In this document: piece by piece, positions 34,659 to 43,938 of the stretch
How the letters are laid out: every line of letters starts with the position of its first letter
Position numbering within the stretch: position 1 is the first letter of the stretch
NCBI GenBank assembly: GCA_029863625.1
Contig: JAOTUY010000002.1
Coordinates: 1 to 64,000, forward strand
DNA: 64,000 bases
DNA from: Acidimicrobiia bacterium
Lineage (GTDB): Bacteria > Actinomycetota > Acidimicrobiia > Spongiisociales > UBA4744
Direction of reading: 5' to 3'
Program-made: the position numbers and the translations under genes
Notes under the pieces: model-generated
What the model saw: only the letters and a program-made list of their open reading frames with translations
What the model was told of the DNA's origin: nothing
The model's database searches: none

Positions 34659-35353
34659 CTCGTCCGTTCACGAAGCTGCAACCAGGTCAGCGCCCCATTG
34701 ATCAACAGCGCCAGCACCATGAGGAGGATGCCCAGGGCGAGCGCAGCACCAAATTGGGCCTGCCGGGTTTCCTGGACGATGGCAGTGGTCAAGACTCTGG
34801 TCTCTCCTTCGATGTTCCCTCCCACGACCAAGACCGCCCCGACCTCGGAGACCACCCGGCCGAAGGCAGCGGCCACCGCGGCGGCAACGCCCGGCCACGC
34901 TTCCCGCACGGCGATCCACCCGGTTGCCGTTTTGCCCAGACCCAAGGCGGAGAGCTGTTCACGAGCTACCGGGGATAGCCCGCCTACCGCGCCGGCGGTC
35001 ACCCCGGCTGCAATCGGAATGGCCAGCAGCGACTGGGCGAGCACCATCGCCTGGGGAGTAAAGAGAATCCCCCAGGAGCCGAGCGGACCGTCCCTCCACA
35101 GCAGCAACAAGATGACCAGCCCGGCCAGCACGGGGGGCATACCCATCCCGGTGTTGACCGCCACCAATAAAGGGGTCCGACCACGAAAGCGGCCCAGGCC
35201 CAGGGCTGTGCCGAGCGGGACGCCGAGAGCAACCCCGATGGCGGTCGCCAGCAACGACACCACCAGGGTTAGCCAGAGCACCCCCCGTAACTCAGCACCG
35301 AATTGGGAGAGGAGTTGCACCGCCTCGCGGAGGACATCGCCGATAAAGGACAT
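34655..35353 (-). CDS. tupB: Tungstate-type ABC importer permease
   Basis: A 232-aa permease with five to six transmembrane helices, and the cytoplasmic loop with REAWPGVAAAVAAAFGRVVSEVG in place of the EAA motif, as in TupB. It is the first of the three transporter genes. Supply of W or Mo would support oxidoreductases not seen in this window. Confidence 0.88.
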   Translation of the reverse strand: MSFIGDVLREAVQLLSQFGAELRGVLWLTLVVSLLATAIGVALGVPLGTALGLGRFRGRTPLLVAVNTGMGMPPVLAGLVILLLLWRDGPLGSWGILFTPQAMVLAQSLLAIPIAAGVTAGAVGGLSPVAREQLSALGLGKTATGWIAVREAWPGVAAAVAAAFGRVVSEVGAVLVVGGNIEGETRVLTTAIVQETRQAQFGAALALGILLMVLALLINGALTWLQLRERTS

Positions 35354-35366
35354 CAGGCCATCACGG

Positions 35367-35507
35367 TCAACGGATCTGGAAGTACCACAACCAAGCGATC
35401 ACCCCGATGATGCCCGCATAGAGCGCGAATTTGAACAGCTTCTTGAAGATCCACCACCCAACCAGCACCGCGGCGCCGATCCCAACGAAGAGAGGCAGTT
35501 GTTCCAT
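35367..35507 (-). CDS. Small 46-aa membrane protein
   Basis: ATG at 35507, TGA at 35367. One or two hydrophobic helices with a Lys-rich break (VGWWIFKKLFKFALYAGIIG). It sits between the HAD phosphatase and tupB in the same direction. No strong ribosome binding site, so only moderately supported, but the amino acid composition is clearly membrane-protein-like. Confidence 0.5.
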   Translation of the reverse strand: MEQLPLFVGIGAAVLVGWWIFKKLFKFALYAGIIGVIAWLWYFQIR

Positions 35508-35524
35508 GCCGGACAGCCTACCGT

Positions 35525-36157
35525 TCAGCTTCCCAGGAATGGGGCGGGTGTCAGGCGAGGGACCACCACGTCTGCGGCCCGTAGATCCTCGAAGCTGTAA
35601 TGCCCTCGTTCAACCGCCACCACCGTCATTCCTGCGGCACGGGCGGCTTCGATACCCGCCGGGGCGTCCTCGACCGCGTAACAGGTCTCGGGTTCTACTG
35701 CCAGGCCAGCGGCAGCCGCCAGGAAGAGATCGGGGGCTGGTTTTCCGTGCGAAACCTCGTCTCCACCTACGGTGAACTCGAAGTACCTACTCAACCCGGT
35801 AGCAGTCAGCGATCGATCCAGTCGTTCCCGGGGGCTGGACGATGCCACCGCCATCGTTGCTCCCCGCCTGTGCAGGGCATCCAGCGTATCGGTGGCATCC
35901 TCAAACGCCAGCAGATGCTGATCGAACAACCGGAAGGTCACTTCGGATAGCTCATTCCAGAATGTGGCCTGGTCGGGCAACTCTCCTCGATCGGAGAAGT
36001 GGACGTGTGCATCTCGATCGGTGCGTCCGGTCAATAGGGCGATATCTTCAGTGGTCAAGGCGATGTCATACTGTGCCAGTACCCGTCGCCACGCGCTCCA
36101 GGCCAGTTTTTCTGAATCCACGAGAACCCCATCGCAATCGAACACGATGGGGCGCAT
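35525..36157 (-). CDS. HAD-superfamily phosphatase (beta-PGM-like)
   Basis: A 210-aa HAD hydrolase, subfamily IA. Motif I is DCDGVLVDSE with the nucleophile Asp, motif II is ASSSPRERL, motif III Lys in HGKPAPDLFL, and motif IV ends in VEDAPAGIEAARAAG. A small helical cap lies between residues 16 and 80. It probably removes phosphate from a small sugar phosphate. It starts at the gatB stop. Confidence 0.85.
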   Translation of the reverse strand: MRPIVFDCDGVLVDSEKLAWSAWRRVLAQYDIALTTEDIALLTGRTDRDAHVHFSDRGELPDQATFWNELSEVTFRLFDQHLLAFEDATDTLDALHRRGATMAVASSSPRERLDRSLTATGLSRYFEFTVGGDEVSHGKPAPDLFLAAAAGLAVEPETCYAVEDAPAGIEAARAAGMTVVAVERGHYSFEDLRAADVVVPRLTPAPFLGS

Positions 36158-37605
36158 CAGCCCCGGGCTTTCTCAGCCAAGATCGACGAAACAACTTTCG
36201 GGTCGGCCCGGCCGGCCGTGATCTGCATGACTTGTCCAACGAGATAGCCGATGATCTTGGCATCTCCGTCCCTGAGCCGTTGGTACTCCTCCGGGTGATC
36301 CGCCAGCACCTGGTCGATCTGGGTAGCCAGGGCGCCGGCATCGGAAATCTGGATGAGATCCCGCGCCCGCGCCACTATCGCCGGACTCCCTTCACCCGCC
36401 AAAACGCCGACCAGAACCTGTTTGGCTGCGGTCGAAGACAGGTCGCCTGCGGCGCACAGCCGCTCGAGTTCGAAGAGATGCTCGGCGGTCAGTGGAGTCT
36501 CACCCAGCTGGACCGATTCACGTCGCAGAAAGGCGGTAACTTCGCCCGTCACCCAATTGGCGATGGTCTTGGGATCGGCCCCCGCCTCACAGGCGCCTTC
36601 GAAGATCCCGGCCAGCTCCAAGCCTCCCGACATGAGCACGGCGACTGAGGCAGGATCGAGGCCGAGGGACGCAAAGCGGGAACGTCGGGCGGCGGGCAAT
36701 TCGGGCAAGCCCTGTCGAATCGCATCCCGCCGGGTGTCGGTGATCTCGATCGGTACGAGGTCTGGTTCCGGGAAGTACCGGTAGTCGGAGCTCTCTTCCT
36801 TGGACCGCATCCCGCCGGTGACTCCCGCACTCTCGTCCCAATGACGCGTCTCCAGGTAAATCTGCTCTCCCGCCTCCAAAGCTGCCGTCTGGCGTTCGAT
36901 CTCGTACGTGAGGGCGCGTTCGAGCGACCGGAACGAGTTCATATTCTTCACCTCAACCTTGGTGCCCAATCGGCCGGTACCCTTGGGTCGCAAGGAGACG
37001 TTGGCGTCGAACCGCATACTTCCCTCTTCGAGCTTGGCGTCGGACACGCCCAGGGCTAGAACGGTCGCCTGCACCTCCTGGGCATAGGCACGTGCCTGCT
37101 GGGGAGTGGCCAGATCGGGCTCGGTGACAATCTCCACCAGAGGTATCCCGGAACGATTGAAGTCGAGGAGCGAGTGATCGGCATCCTTGATCCGGCCGCC
37201 GCCGCCGATGTGGATCATCTTGCCGGTGTCTTCCTCCATGTGGACCCGATTGATCCGCACGCGGGTGGATCGGCCGTCGGCCTCGATTTCGAGCATCCCG
37301 GCCGAACAGACGGGAACGTCAAACTGGGAGATCTGGTAGTTCTTCGGCTGGTCGGCGTAGAAGTAGTTCTTCCGGTGGAATTGGGATCGGTGCGCGATCT
37401 CGCATTCGAGTGCCAGCCCGATCATCACGATCCACTCGATAGCTTTTTCGTTCGGAACCGGCAGGGCGCCGGGGAGACCGAGACAAACCGGGCACACATT
37501 GGTGTTGGGGTCTGCACCGAAGTGGGCAGGACACCCGCAGAACATCTTCGAATCGGTGGCCAACTCGACATGGGTCTCGATTCCGATGACGGCCTCATAC
37601 TCCAT
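36157..37605 (-). CDS. gatB: Asp/Glu-tRNA amidotransferase subunit B
   Basis: 482 aa; with GatC and GatA it converts Glu-tRNA-Gln (and perhaps Asp-tRNA-Asn) into the amidated form. The N-terminal cradle domain has EAVIGIETHVELATDSKMFCGCP and NVCPVCLGLPGALPVPN; the zinc-site Cys pairs are in those segments. A C-terminal YqeY-like tail domain follows. I start at 37605 (MEYEAVIGIETH), overlapping the gatA stop by 11 bases. Confidence 0.95.
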   Translation of the reverse strand: MEYEAVIGIETHVELATDSKMFCGCPAHFGADPNTNVCPVCLGLPGALPVPNEKAIEWIVMIGLALECEIAHRSQFHRKNYFYADQPKNYQISQFDVPVCSAGMLEIEADGRSTRVRINRVHMEEDTGKMIHIGGGGRIKDADHSLLDFNRSGIPLVEIVTEPDLATPQQARAYAQEVQATVLALGVSDAKLEEGSMRFDANVSLRPKGTGRLGTKVEVKNMNSFRSLERALTYEIERQTAALEAGEQIYLETRHWDESAGVTGGMRSKEESSDYRYFPEPDLVPIEITDTRRDAIRQGLPELPAARRSRFASLGLDPASVAVLMSGGLELAGIFEGACEAGADPKTIANWVTGEVTAFLRRESVQLGETPLTAEHLFELERLCAAGDLSSTAAKQVLVGVLAGEGSPAIVARARDLIQISDAGALATQIDQVLADHPEEYQRLRDGDAKIIGYLVGQVMQITAGRADPKVVSSILAEKARG

Positions 37606-39076
37606 GGTCGGCCTCCACCAGGGGCGGTCGCCGGTCGTTCCACCCGGACGCCCGCTCGACCTCGGCCGCCACTCTGAAGAGGACTTCCTCACCAAGCGCA
37701 GGCGCCATGATCTGAAAGCCGATCGGCAGGCTTGCTACGTCGAGCGCCACGGGAACTGAAATGCTCGGAGCCCCGGCCAGATTGGACGGGATGGTGCATA
37801 CGTCGACCAGGTACATCGACAAAGGATCCTCGGTGCGGGAACCCAACTCGAAAGCCGTCATAGGACTCGTCGGGGAAACGAGCACATCGACACCTTCGTA
37901 GGCCTTCGTGAAGTCTTGAATAACGAGGGTCCGCACCTTCTGGGCTTGTCCATAGAACGCGTCGTAGTAACCGGCCGAGAGGGCGTACGTTCCGAGCAGA
38001 ATCCTTCTCGTCACCTCCGGCCCGAACCCGGCCGCCCGTGTCCTAGCCGTCATCTCTTCCACGGTCGCGCCCTCGACCCGCAATCCGTAGCGAACGCCGT
38101 CGAACCGGGCCAAATTGGCCGAACACTCGGCGGGGGCGATGAGGTAGTAGGCCGAAAGCGCGTACTCCATCGACGGCAATGAAACCTCGCTGATCGTGGC
38201 CCCGGCCTCGGCGAGCGAGTCAACGACCGAGCGGCAAGCAGACAAGACATCGGGACTGATGCCTTCCCCGGCCAGCTCCGTCACCACCCCGACTCGAAGG
38301 CCCGCAACTCCCCGTTCAAGCGAAGACCGGTACTGTGGGTACTCGCCCCGGTACGAGGTCGCATCGAGCGGGTCGTGTCCGGCGATCACCTCGAGCGTGG
38401 TGACCGCATCCTCAACCGTCCGAGAAATCGGTCCGATCTGATCGAGGCTGGAGGCAAAGGCGATCAAGCCGTAACGGGACACCAACCCGTAGGTCGGCTT
38501 CATCCCGACCACGCCACACAACGCGGCCGGCTGCCGAATCGATCCTCCGGTATCCGAGCCAAGCGCAATCATGGCCGAGCCTGCCGCGACTGCGGCGGCC
38601 GAACCACCCGACGATCCCCCCGGAACCCGTCCGGTGTCCCATGGGTTGGCCGAGGGGCCATACCCGGAGTTTTCGGTGGACGATCCCATGGCGAATTCGT
38701 CGAGGTTGGTCTTCCCAACGATCACTGCTCCTGCCCTCTTCAAGGCGGTCACCGCGGTGGCGTCGTAGGGAGGGATGTACCCGGCGAGAATCTGCGAACC
38801 GGCGGTCGTCTCCACACCGGCCGTAACCATGTTGTCTTTGACGGCAACCGGGATACCGTGGAGTGGACCGGTGGTTTCTCCCCGGGCCAGTACTTCATCG
38901 GCTGCATCCGCCGCCGCGCGGGCCCTTTCGTGGTCGATGGTCAGAAACGCATGGAGCTCCGCTTCGGTCAGCAGAGCCCGGTCCAGCGTCGCTTGAAGCA
39001 ACTCCCGCGCACTCAACGCACCGGCCCGGAGCGCCGCAGCCGCCTCGGCCAGCGTGAGGTCGGCCGGCGAGCTCAC
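37595..39076 (-). CDS. gatA: Asp/Glu-tRNA amidotransferase subunit A (amidase)
   Basis: 493-aa amidase-signature enzyme that releases ammonia from glutamine. Catalytic Lys in VAVKDNM; the cis-Ser in the GGSSGGSAAAVAAG region and nucleophilic Ser in GSDTGGSIRQPAA complete the triad. It overlaps gatC by 4 bases. Confidence 0.96.
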   Translation of the reverse strand: MSSPADLTLAEAAAALRAGALSARELLQATLDRALLTEAELHAFLTIDHERARAAADAADEVLARGETTGPLHGIPVAVKDNMVTAGVETTAGSQILAGYIPPYDATAVTALKRAGAVIVGKTNLDEFAMGSSTENSGYGPSANPWDTGRVPGGSSGGSAAAVAAGSAMIALGSDTGGSIRQPAALCGVVGMKPTYGLVSRYGLIAFASSLDQIGPISRTVEDAVTTLEVIAGHDPLDATSYRGEYPQYRSSLERGVAGLRVGVVTELAGEGISPDVLSACRSVVDSLAEAGATISEVSLPSMEYALSAYYLIAPAECSANLARFDGVRYGLRVEGATVEEMTARTRAAGFGPEVTRRILLGTYALSAGYYDAFYGQAQKVRTLVIQDFTKAYEGVDVLVSPTSPMTAFELGSRTEDPLSMYLVDVCTIPSNLAGAPSISVPVALDVASLPIGFQIMAPALGEEVLFRVAAEVERASGWNDRRPPLVEADHGV

Positions 39077-39363
39077 TCTGCCTCCAGCGTCGGTGGTACC
39101 CGAAAATACCCCTCTTCGGACTCAGGAGCCTGAGACAAGGCCGTCTCTCTCTCAATAGGTGGTATCACCTGATCCGGGCGAAACGAATTGACCATCGGCA
39201 AAGGATGGGAAGTCGGTTCAATTCCATCAGTCGGCAGCTCCTGAACGAGGGCGGCGTGCTCGAGGATTCCTCCCAGTTGTCGCCCGATCCGCTCGAGCTC
39301 TTCTTCCGACAGCTCGATCCGCGCCAGGCGCGCTACATAAGCGATGTCGATATCGATGGCCAT
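39073..39363 (-). CDS. gatC: Asp/Glu-tRNA amidotransferase subunit C
   Basis: A 96-aa GatC, which wraps around GatA to stabilise the complex: YVARLARIELSEEELERIG near the N-terminus and the NSFRPDQVIPP motif. The start is ATG 39363; the frame runs to 39519 but the added part matches nothing. First gene of the gatCAB operon. Confidence 0.94.
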   Translation of the reverse strand: MAIDIDIAYVARLARIELSEEELERIGRQLGGILEHAALVQELPTDGIEPTSHPLPMVNSFRPDQVIPPIERETALSQAPESEEGYFRVPPTLEAE

Positions 39364-39457
39364 GCGCCGATTGTAGATGGGCCCCGAACGAACCCTGAAC
39401 GCCATGATGCGGGCCGCTCGTCCGATGTTCCGGCCTTGACGGGCATAATGTCCTCTC

Positions 39458-39766
39458 ATGCACCGTCCCACGCTCGGGGTTATTTCGCTCGTCCTGATCA
39501 TCGGTGGCGCGATCGTCATGCTGCGACCGATCGACGGGGACTCCTACCTCGGCGCCATCAGCGTTCGCTCGGGACTGGTTCTCGGTTCCATCTGGGTGGC
39601 GCTCCCCAACATCCGTAAAGCACCCAGCTGGTTGTTGTCCTCGGTCGGGCTGCTGGCCATTGTGCTCATCGTGCGCCCCCGTCTCTTGCTCTATGCCCTG
39701 CCGGTGGCGGCAGTGGTCGCCTTCTTCGGTGCAACCGCCGGAGGGCCGGGGCGCAGCGGTACGTAG
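39458..39766 (+). CDS. Small membrane protein, hypothetical
   Basis: A 102-aa protein with three hydrophobic helices (VISLVLIIGGAIVML, SGLVLGSIWVAL, WLLSSVGLLAIVLIV plus LLLYALPVAAVVAFF). It diverges from gatC. Function unknown; no domain recognised. Confidence 0.65.
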   Translation: MHRPTLGVISLVLIIGGAIVMLRPIDGDSYLGAISVRSGLVLGSIWVALPNIRKAPSWLLSSVGLLAIVLIVRPRLLLYALPVAAVVAFFGATAGGPGRSGT

Positions 39767-40132
39767 GCAAGAAGCGTTCCTCAACGTTTCTACCGAGACG
39801 GTATCTTTGAGTCATCGGTGTGATGCTTGCCGCGCGTCGGGCGACCACGCTCGGGGCACCCCGTCGCGATCACGGTCTGACCCCCGCGGGGGTCTCGGCT
39901 TGGGTTCGTTTCAGTGTCCGGTATGGACCGGCCCCGTCTTCGGGGTGGTCTGCGCGATCGTCCGTGGTGGACGACTCACACCGACTAGAGGACCGCCTGA
40001 GGGGTTCTTCTTCGAAAACCAAGCACGGCCTAGAGACTGCTTCGTCGCGGGAGCTGTGCCAACCGGGAACCGCCACGTCGAACTCGGGTCGGATCGGTGG
40101 TGGTGCGCCTGTATCTGCGGCCCGGTCGATCT
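39767..40132. other. Intergenic region with a perfect 16-bp palindrome
   Basis: About 365 bases without a gene I can support. It contains a perfect GC-rich palindrome, GACCCCCG/CGGGGGTC, at 39879-39894 that could be a terminator stem or a protein-binding site. A structured small RNA is possible but not shown. Confidence 0.4.
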
Positions 40133-42307
40133 TCAGCCGGATGCTCGAGGCAGGGTGAGAGCGAAGATGCTATCGCCGGCCTCACGAAAGTAGGTCAGGT
40201 CTCCGTCCATGAGCCGGGCGAGTTGACGGGAGATGGTGAGCCCGAGCCCCATGGATGCGGTCAAGCCGGGAGCGTTGTGGGCTCGACGGTATGGCTCGAA
40301 GATGGTCTCTTGGTCCTCGGTGGACACGCCGGTCCCGTTGTCGGCAACCGCCACTCGCCCAGTCGAATGATCGCTGCTCACCGAAACGCGAATCCGTTCC
40401 CCTCCGTAGCGGAAGGCATTCGAGACCAGATTTCGTAGGATCTGACGGACCCGCACAGGGTCGCCGACGGTATGGACGGATGGGCCGATGAATTCGATTC
40501 TTCCCGCGGCGTCCGCCCCCCAGCCTTCCAGGACTTGTGCCGCCTGGGCGCGCAGGTCGACCGGGACTCGGGAGACCGTCAGGGTTCCGGCTTCGGCCTT
40601 GGCCGCCACCAAGAGGTCGTCAACGATGTTGGTGAGGTCGACCCCCTCGTCGGCGATCATTCGAATCATTTCGGCTCGTTCCTCCGATGGAAGATCGGAT
40701 CCCCCGTCCCTGAGAACCTGCGCGAACCCAACGACCGCCGTTAGCGGCGTACGGAGTTCGTGAGCGATCGTTGCGACGAATTCGTCTTTGGAGCGCAGCG
40801 TTTCCCTGAGTTGTGCCTCGGCCTCCTGCTGTCGCTGGCGGGCGCGTAGAGCTCCGATTCCGTAAGCAAGGTCATCGGCGAACCGTTTGAGAATCCCGAT
40901 CTCGCGCTCATCAAAGGCCGCCACTTCGGCTGCGTACACGGCGAGTACCCCCAGGACCTCGTTGCTGTGGATGAGGGGCACGCTGATCACCGACTTGTAA
41001 CCGCGCTTCAGAGCCCGCTCCCGCCATAATTCGAAGCCGGGATCCATGGCGACGTTCTGCACGGCTACCGGACTTCGCATCCTGACCGCCGTGCCGGAAG
41101 GCCCGGCGCCGTGCTCGTTGTCTGCCCACGAGGCGGTCAAGCCAGCCATGTATCCTTCGTCCAGCCCCCACTGGGCGATCGGTCGAATCGACCTCTCTTT
41201 GTCGTGCATGGCAACCCCAACCCAGGCCATCCGGTACCCGCCGGATTCGACGACGATCCTGCACACATCTCGTAGCAGAGCGTCCTCATCCTCGGCGCGC
41301 ACCAGTGCGTCGTTGCATTCCGTGACCGCCTGGAGCATCCGGTTGGTGCGCTGCAGCTCCATGCCAACCTGCTGGCGTCGCAGCGCATTAGCGAAGAAAT
41401 CCTGGAGAACCATGAAGGTGGAGATCTCATCGGCCGGCCAGCGCATCGCCTGCGAATGCACGGCTTCAAACCCGATGAGCCCGACGACGCGCCCGCCCGC
41501 GATCATGGGCACGTTGACGACCGATCGGATGCCTTGTCGGCGGAACCGGTCTTGCTCGACACGAGCCTCGGGCGGGAGATCATCGACCGAGGGGATCTGC
41601 ACCACTCGCCCCTGGTCGATCTGCGCGGATATCCACGGAAAGGTGGCGAGCGGAATGTCCCGGTACATGTCGATTCGGGACTCGGTTCCGGGGGAGCACC
41701 ACTCATAGGTGTTGCTCATGGTCGTCCCGTTCTCCGACTTCTCGAAGATGTAGCTTCTGTCGGCCTGGGCGAACTCGCACAGGTCGGCCAACGACTGGTG
41801 GATCTGCTGGTCGATCTCCTCCAACGTGGGAGCGTTGAGGCGTCCCAGGATGCTTACCACCACCGCATCGAGGGCCAGCCTCCGCTCCAGATTCTCCTGG
41901 GTGGCGACCCGGTCGGTTACCTCGCGGATCACCATCAAGACGTAGGTCGTCCCGCCCGTTTCGAACCGACCGACGGCGGCGTCGATCGGGACCTCGTTCC
42001 CGTTTGCGGTCAGCCCGTAGACCTCCAACTCGGGGGCCGTTGGCGCGCCCCCTTCCAGAAGCGCTCGCCGGTGGGCAAGGTACTCCTTGCGGAACCGTTC
42101 GGCCAAGAGCTGCTCCATCGACATCCCGCGCATGTCGGAGGGCCGGAAGGAGAACAGCAGCCCGGCGCAGGTGTTGGCCCGAACGATGATGCCCCTGGTG
42201 TCGGTAGCGATCATCGCGTCGGGTGCCGACTCGAACAGCCCGTCGAAGACCACTCTGGATTGGTCTGGCACGGAAAGCAAAGAGCGGGACTGGGCTGGCG
42301 CCATCAC
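40133..42307 (-). CDS. PAS-GAF sensor histidine kinase
   Basis: A 724-aa soluble sensor kinase. An N-terminal PAS domain (FESAPDAMIATDTRGIIVRAN), then two GAF-like domains (residues about 150-310 and 330-480, with FPWISAQIDQGRVVQ and GPSGTAVRMRSPVAV). The HisKA dimerisation helix holds the phospho-accepting His in TIAHELRTPLTAVVGF. The ATPase domain has N box NLVSNAFRYGG, G1 VADNGTGV and G2 SMGLGLTISRQLA. No transmembrane segment and no receiver domain; no response regulator lies beside it. The signal is unknown, GAF domains could bind small molecules. Confidence 0.92.
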   Translation of the reverse strand: MMAPAQSRSLLSVPDQSRVVFDGLFESAPDAMIATDTRGIIVRANTCAGLLFSFRPSDMRGMSMEQLLAERFRKEYLAHRRALLEGGAPTAPELEVYGLTANGNEVPIDAAVGRFETGGTTYVLMVIREVTDRVATQENLERRLALDAVVVSILGRLNAPTLEEIDQQIHQSLADLCEFAQADRSYIFEKSENGTTMSNTYEWCSPGTESRIDMYRDIPLATFPWISAQIDQGRVVQIPSVDDLPPEARVEQDRFRRQGIRSVVNVPMIAGGRVVGLIGFEAVHSQAMRWPADEISTFMVLQDFFANALRRQQVGMELQRTNRMLQAVTECNDALVRAEDEDALLRDVCRIVVESGGYRMAWVGVAMHDKERSIRPIAQWGLDEGYMAGLTASWADNEHGAGPSGTAVRMRSPVAVQNVAMDPGFELWRERALKRGYKSVISVPLIHSNEVLGVLAVYAAEVAAFDEREIGILKRFADDLAYGIGALRARQRQQEAEAQLRETLRSKDEFVATIAHELRTPLTAVVGFAQVLRDGGSDLPSEERAEMIRMIADEGVDLTNIVDDLLVAAKAEAGTLTVSRVPVDLRAQAAQVLEGWGADAAGRIEFIGPSVHTVGDPVRVRQILRNLVSNAFRYGGERIRVSVSSDHSTGRVAVADNGTGVSTEDQETIFEPYRRAHNAPGLTASMGLGLTISRQLARLMDGDLTYFREAGDSIFALTLPRASG

Positions 42308-42530
42308 AGATCATCGGCCTCCCGGGCTATCACCTTGACGCCCGATGGGGTTGCATTCCATGAGGAGTATTCGCCGGCACATCGCTACCTGACATCCTCA
42401 CCAGGCTGGAAACTGCTCTCGCCGGTTTCCGGTTCAGAGCACTCCTACCTCTTGAAGCTCACCTGCGCGACCACGAAAGGAGGCGCTCCGATCGATGCCT
42501 CCGCCCAGCGACCAGCCACCCGCCGGTCAA

Positions 42531-43229
42531 TCAGCCCAAATCAACCTCGACGAGGAGCCCGCTGTGGTCCGAACCGGGAATCGTCACCCGCCGGGTATCG
42601 AGCGGACGGAGACCTTCGACGAACACGTGATCGATACGCAGCAGCCGCGGCATCGAAGGGGTGGGGCCCCAGGTTCGAACCGGTCGTCCTCCACGCTCCT
42701 TCGTCACCAGTACCGCGGCGTCATCGAGGCGGGCCGCGAGACGCCGGTAGACCGGCCAGGCGGGCGAAGCGTTGAAGTCACCGGCCACCAGCCGGGACCC
42801 AGGAGAGCCGAGGTGCGCCAACAGGACACCCAGTTGCCGACCGCGCGATCGTACCGATTGCCAGGGAGGCCACATGATCGGGTTCGCCATGTGGATGTTG
42901 ATGATCTCGAGTGAACCCGGCCATTCGGGTGGCTCGAGTCTGGCTATCAATCCATCCCGAAAGGTCATGGGCAGCCGTTCCATCTCAGCCGGCGCCTTCA
43001 GAGCCAACCCTCGCCCATCATGACCCTCTTCGGGGACCAGCATCCCATAGGGCAGGACCCCGCCCAGCACCTCAGCAGCTGCGAAGCTCAACTCCTGGAC
43101 TACGGCTACGTCGAGGTCGAGATCCTTTAAAAGCTCTCGGAACCCCCCAACATCGAGACGTTCCGCATAGAGATTGGCGGTCAGGATGCGCAAGGTCCGA
43201 CCGGGTCGGTGGAGTTCATTCATGGCCAT
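42531..43229 (-). CDS. Endonuclease/exonuclease/phosphatase-family hydrolase
   Basis: A 232-aa Mg-dependent EEP-superfamily protein. Catalytic residues align with LTANLYAE (Asn), VVQELSF (Glu), IINIHMANP (His), VAGDFNASP (Asp/Asn), RIDHVFVEG (Asp) and the C-terminal GSDHSGLL. No signal peptide. It may act on a phosphodiester such as nucleic acid or a lipid headgroup. Confidence 0.85.
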   Translation of the reverse strand: MAMNELHRPGRTLRILTANLYAERLDVGGFRELLKDLDLDVAVVQELSFAAAEVLGGVLPYGMLVPEEGHDGRGLALKAPAEMERLPMTFRDGLIARLEPPEWPGSLEIINIHMANPIMWPPWQSVRSRGRQLGVLLAHLGSPGSRLVAGDFNASPAWPVYRRLAARLDDAAVLVTKERGGRPVRTWGPTPSMPRLLRIDHVFVEGLRPLDTRRVTIPGSDHSGLLVEVDLG

Positions 43230-43244
43230 CGCACCGACTGCCCC

Positions 43245-43877
43245 CTACCGCAACTCCATCTCGACCAGTAGTTGCTCGACGCGTCGCCCGATTTCGTCCC
43301 GGACCATCCGTACCTCTTCCAGAGAAGCGTCGTGCGGATCGGCCAGCTCCCAGTCCACGTAGCGCTTGTTTGGGAAGTACGGGCAAACGTCCCCACAACC
43401 CATCGTGACAACTACATCGGAAGCCTGAACAATCTCGTTGGTGAAAGACACCGGGAAGGCTTCCGAGATGTCGATGCCGACCTCGGCCATTGCCTCCATG
43501 GCTCGAGGATTGACGGCTTCCGCTGGGACGGAACCTCCCGAGAACACGAGCAAGCGATCGCCTCCCAAGTGTCTAGCCCAACCGGCCGCCATCTGCGAAC
43601 GCCCGGCGTTGTGGACGCACACGAAGATGACGGAGGGAACCCCGGCCAGCAACGTGCCCTCAACCTTGCCCTGGGCCCGCAGGCGGTCCCTGGAGAACTG
43701 TTCGACCTCATCCGGGCGGAGCGGGCCGGAGCGGATCTCCTCCAGCAGGTCAATCGAGCTGGCAGCCATCCGGTCGATATCAGCCGGCCCAAAGACCGTG
43801 TCAAACTCCGCGCGAAGGTTCTCGACGACCAGGTCGATTTCTTCCGGCGAGATAACTATCGGCTGCTGAGACTCCAT
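43245..43877 (-). CDS. Arsenate reductase-like low-MW phosphatase
   Basis: A 210-aa protein from the ATG at 43877. The N-terminal 75 residues form a helical three-helix-type domain (IDLVVENLRAEFDTVFGPADIDR) common in actinobacterial arsenate reductases; the C-terminal LMW-PTP domain has the CX5R loop FVCVHNAGRSQMAAG, a second Cys pair in MGCGDVCPYFP, and DWELADP. Reduction of arsenate coupled to mycothiol/mycoredoxin or thioredoxin is the best guess. It diverges from the GH57 gene 61 bases away. Confidence 0.85.
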   Translation of the reverse strand: MESQQPIVISPEEIDLVVENLRAEFDTVFGPADIDRMAASSIDLLEEIRSGPLRPDEVEQFSRDRLRAQGKVEGTLLAGVPSVIFVCVHNAGRSQMAAGWARHLGGDRLLVFSGGSVPAEAVNPRAMEAMAEVGIDISEAFPVSFTNEIVQASDVVVTMGCGDVCPYFPNKRYVDWELADPHDASLEEVRMVRDEIGRRVEQLLVEMELR

Positions 43878-43938
43878 GCCGCCCTGCGGGTTGCGAGCCC
43901 CTACGGTAGCTTTGAGACGTACCTGTGAGGAGTGAAGC

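Noticed and set aside
33951..35600. A 549-codon plus-strand frame opposite the tungstate importer
   Set aside because: Antisense to tupA-tupC-tupB with their full motifs; composition is that of a shadow frame.
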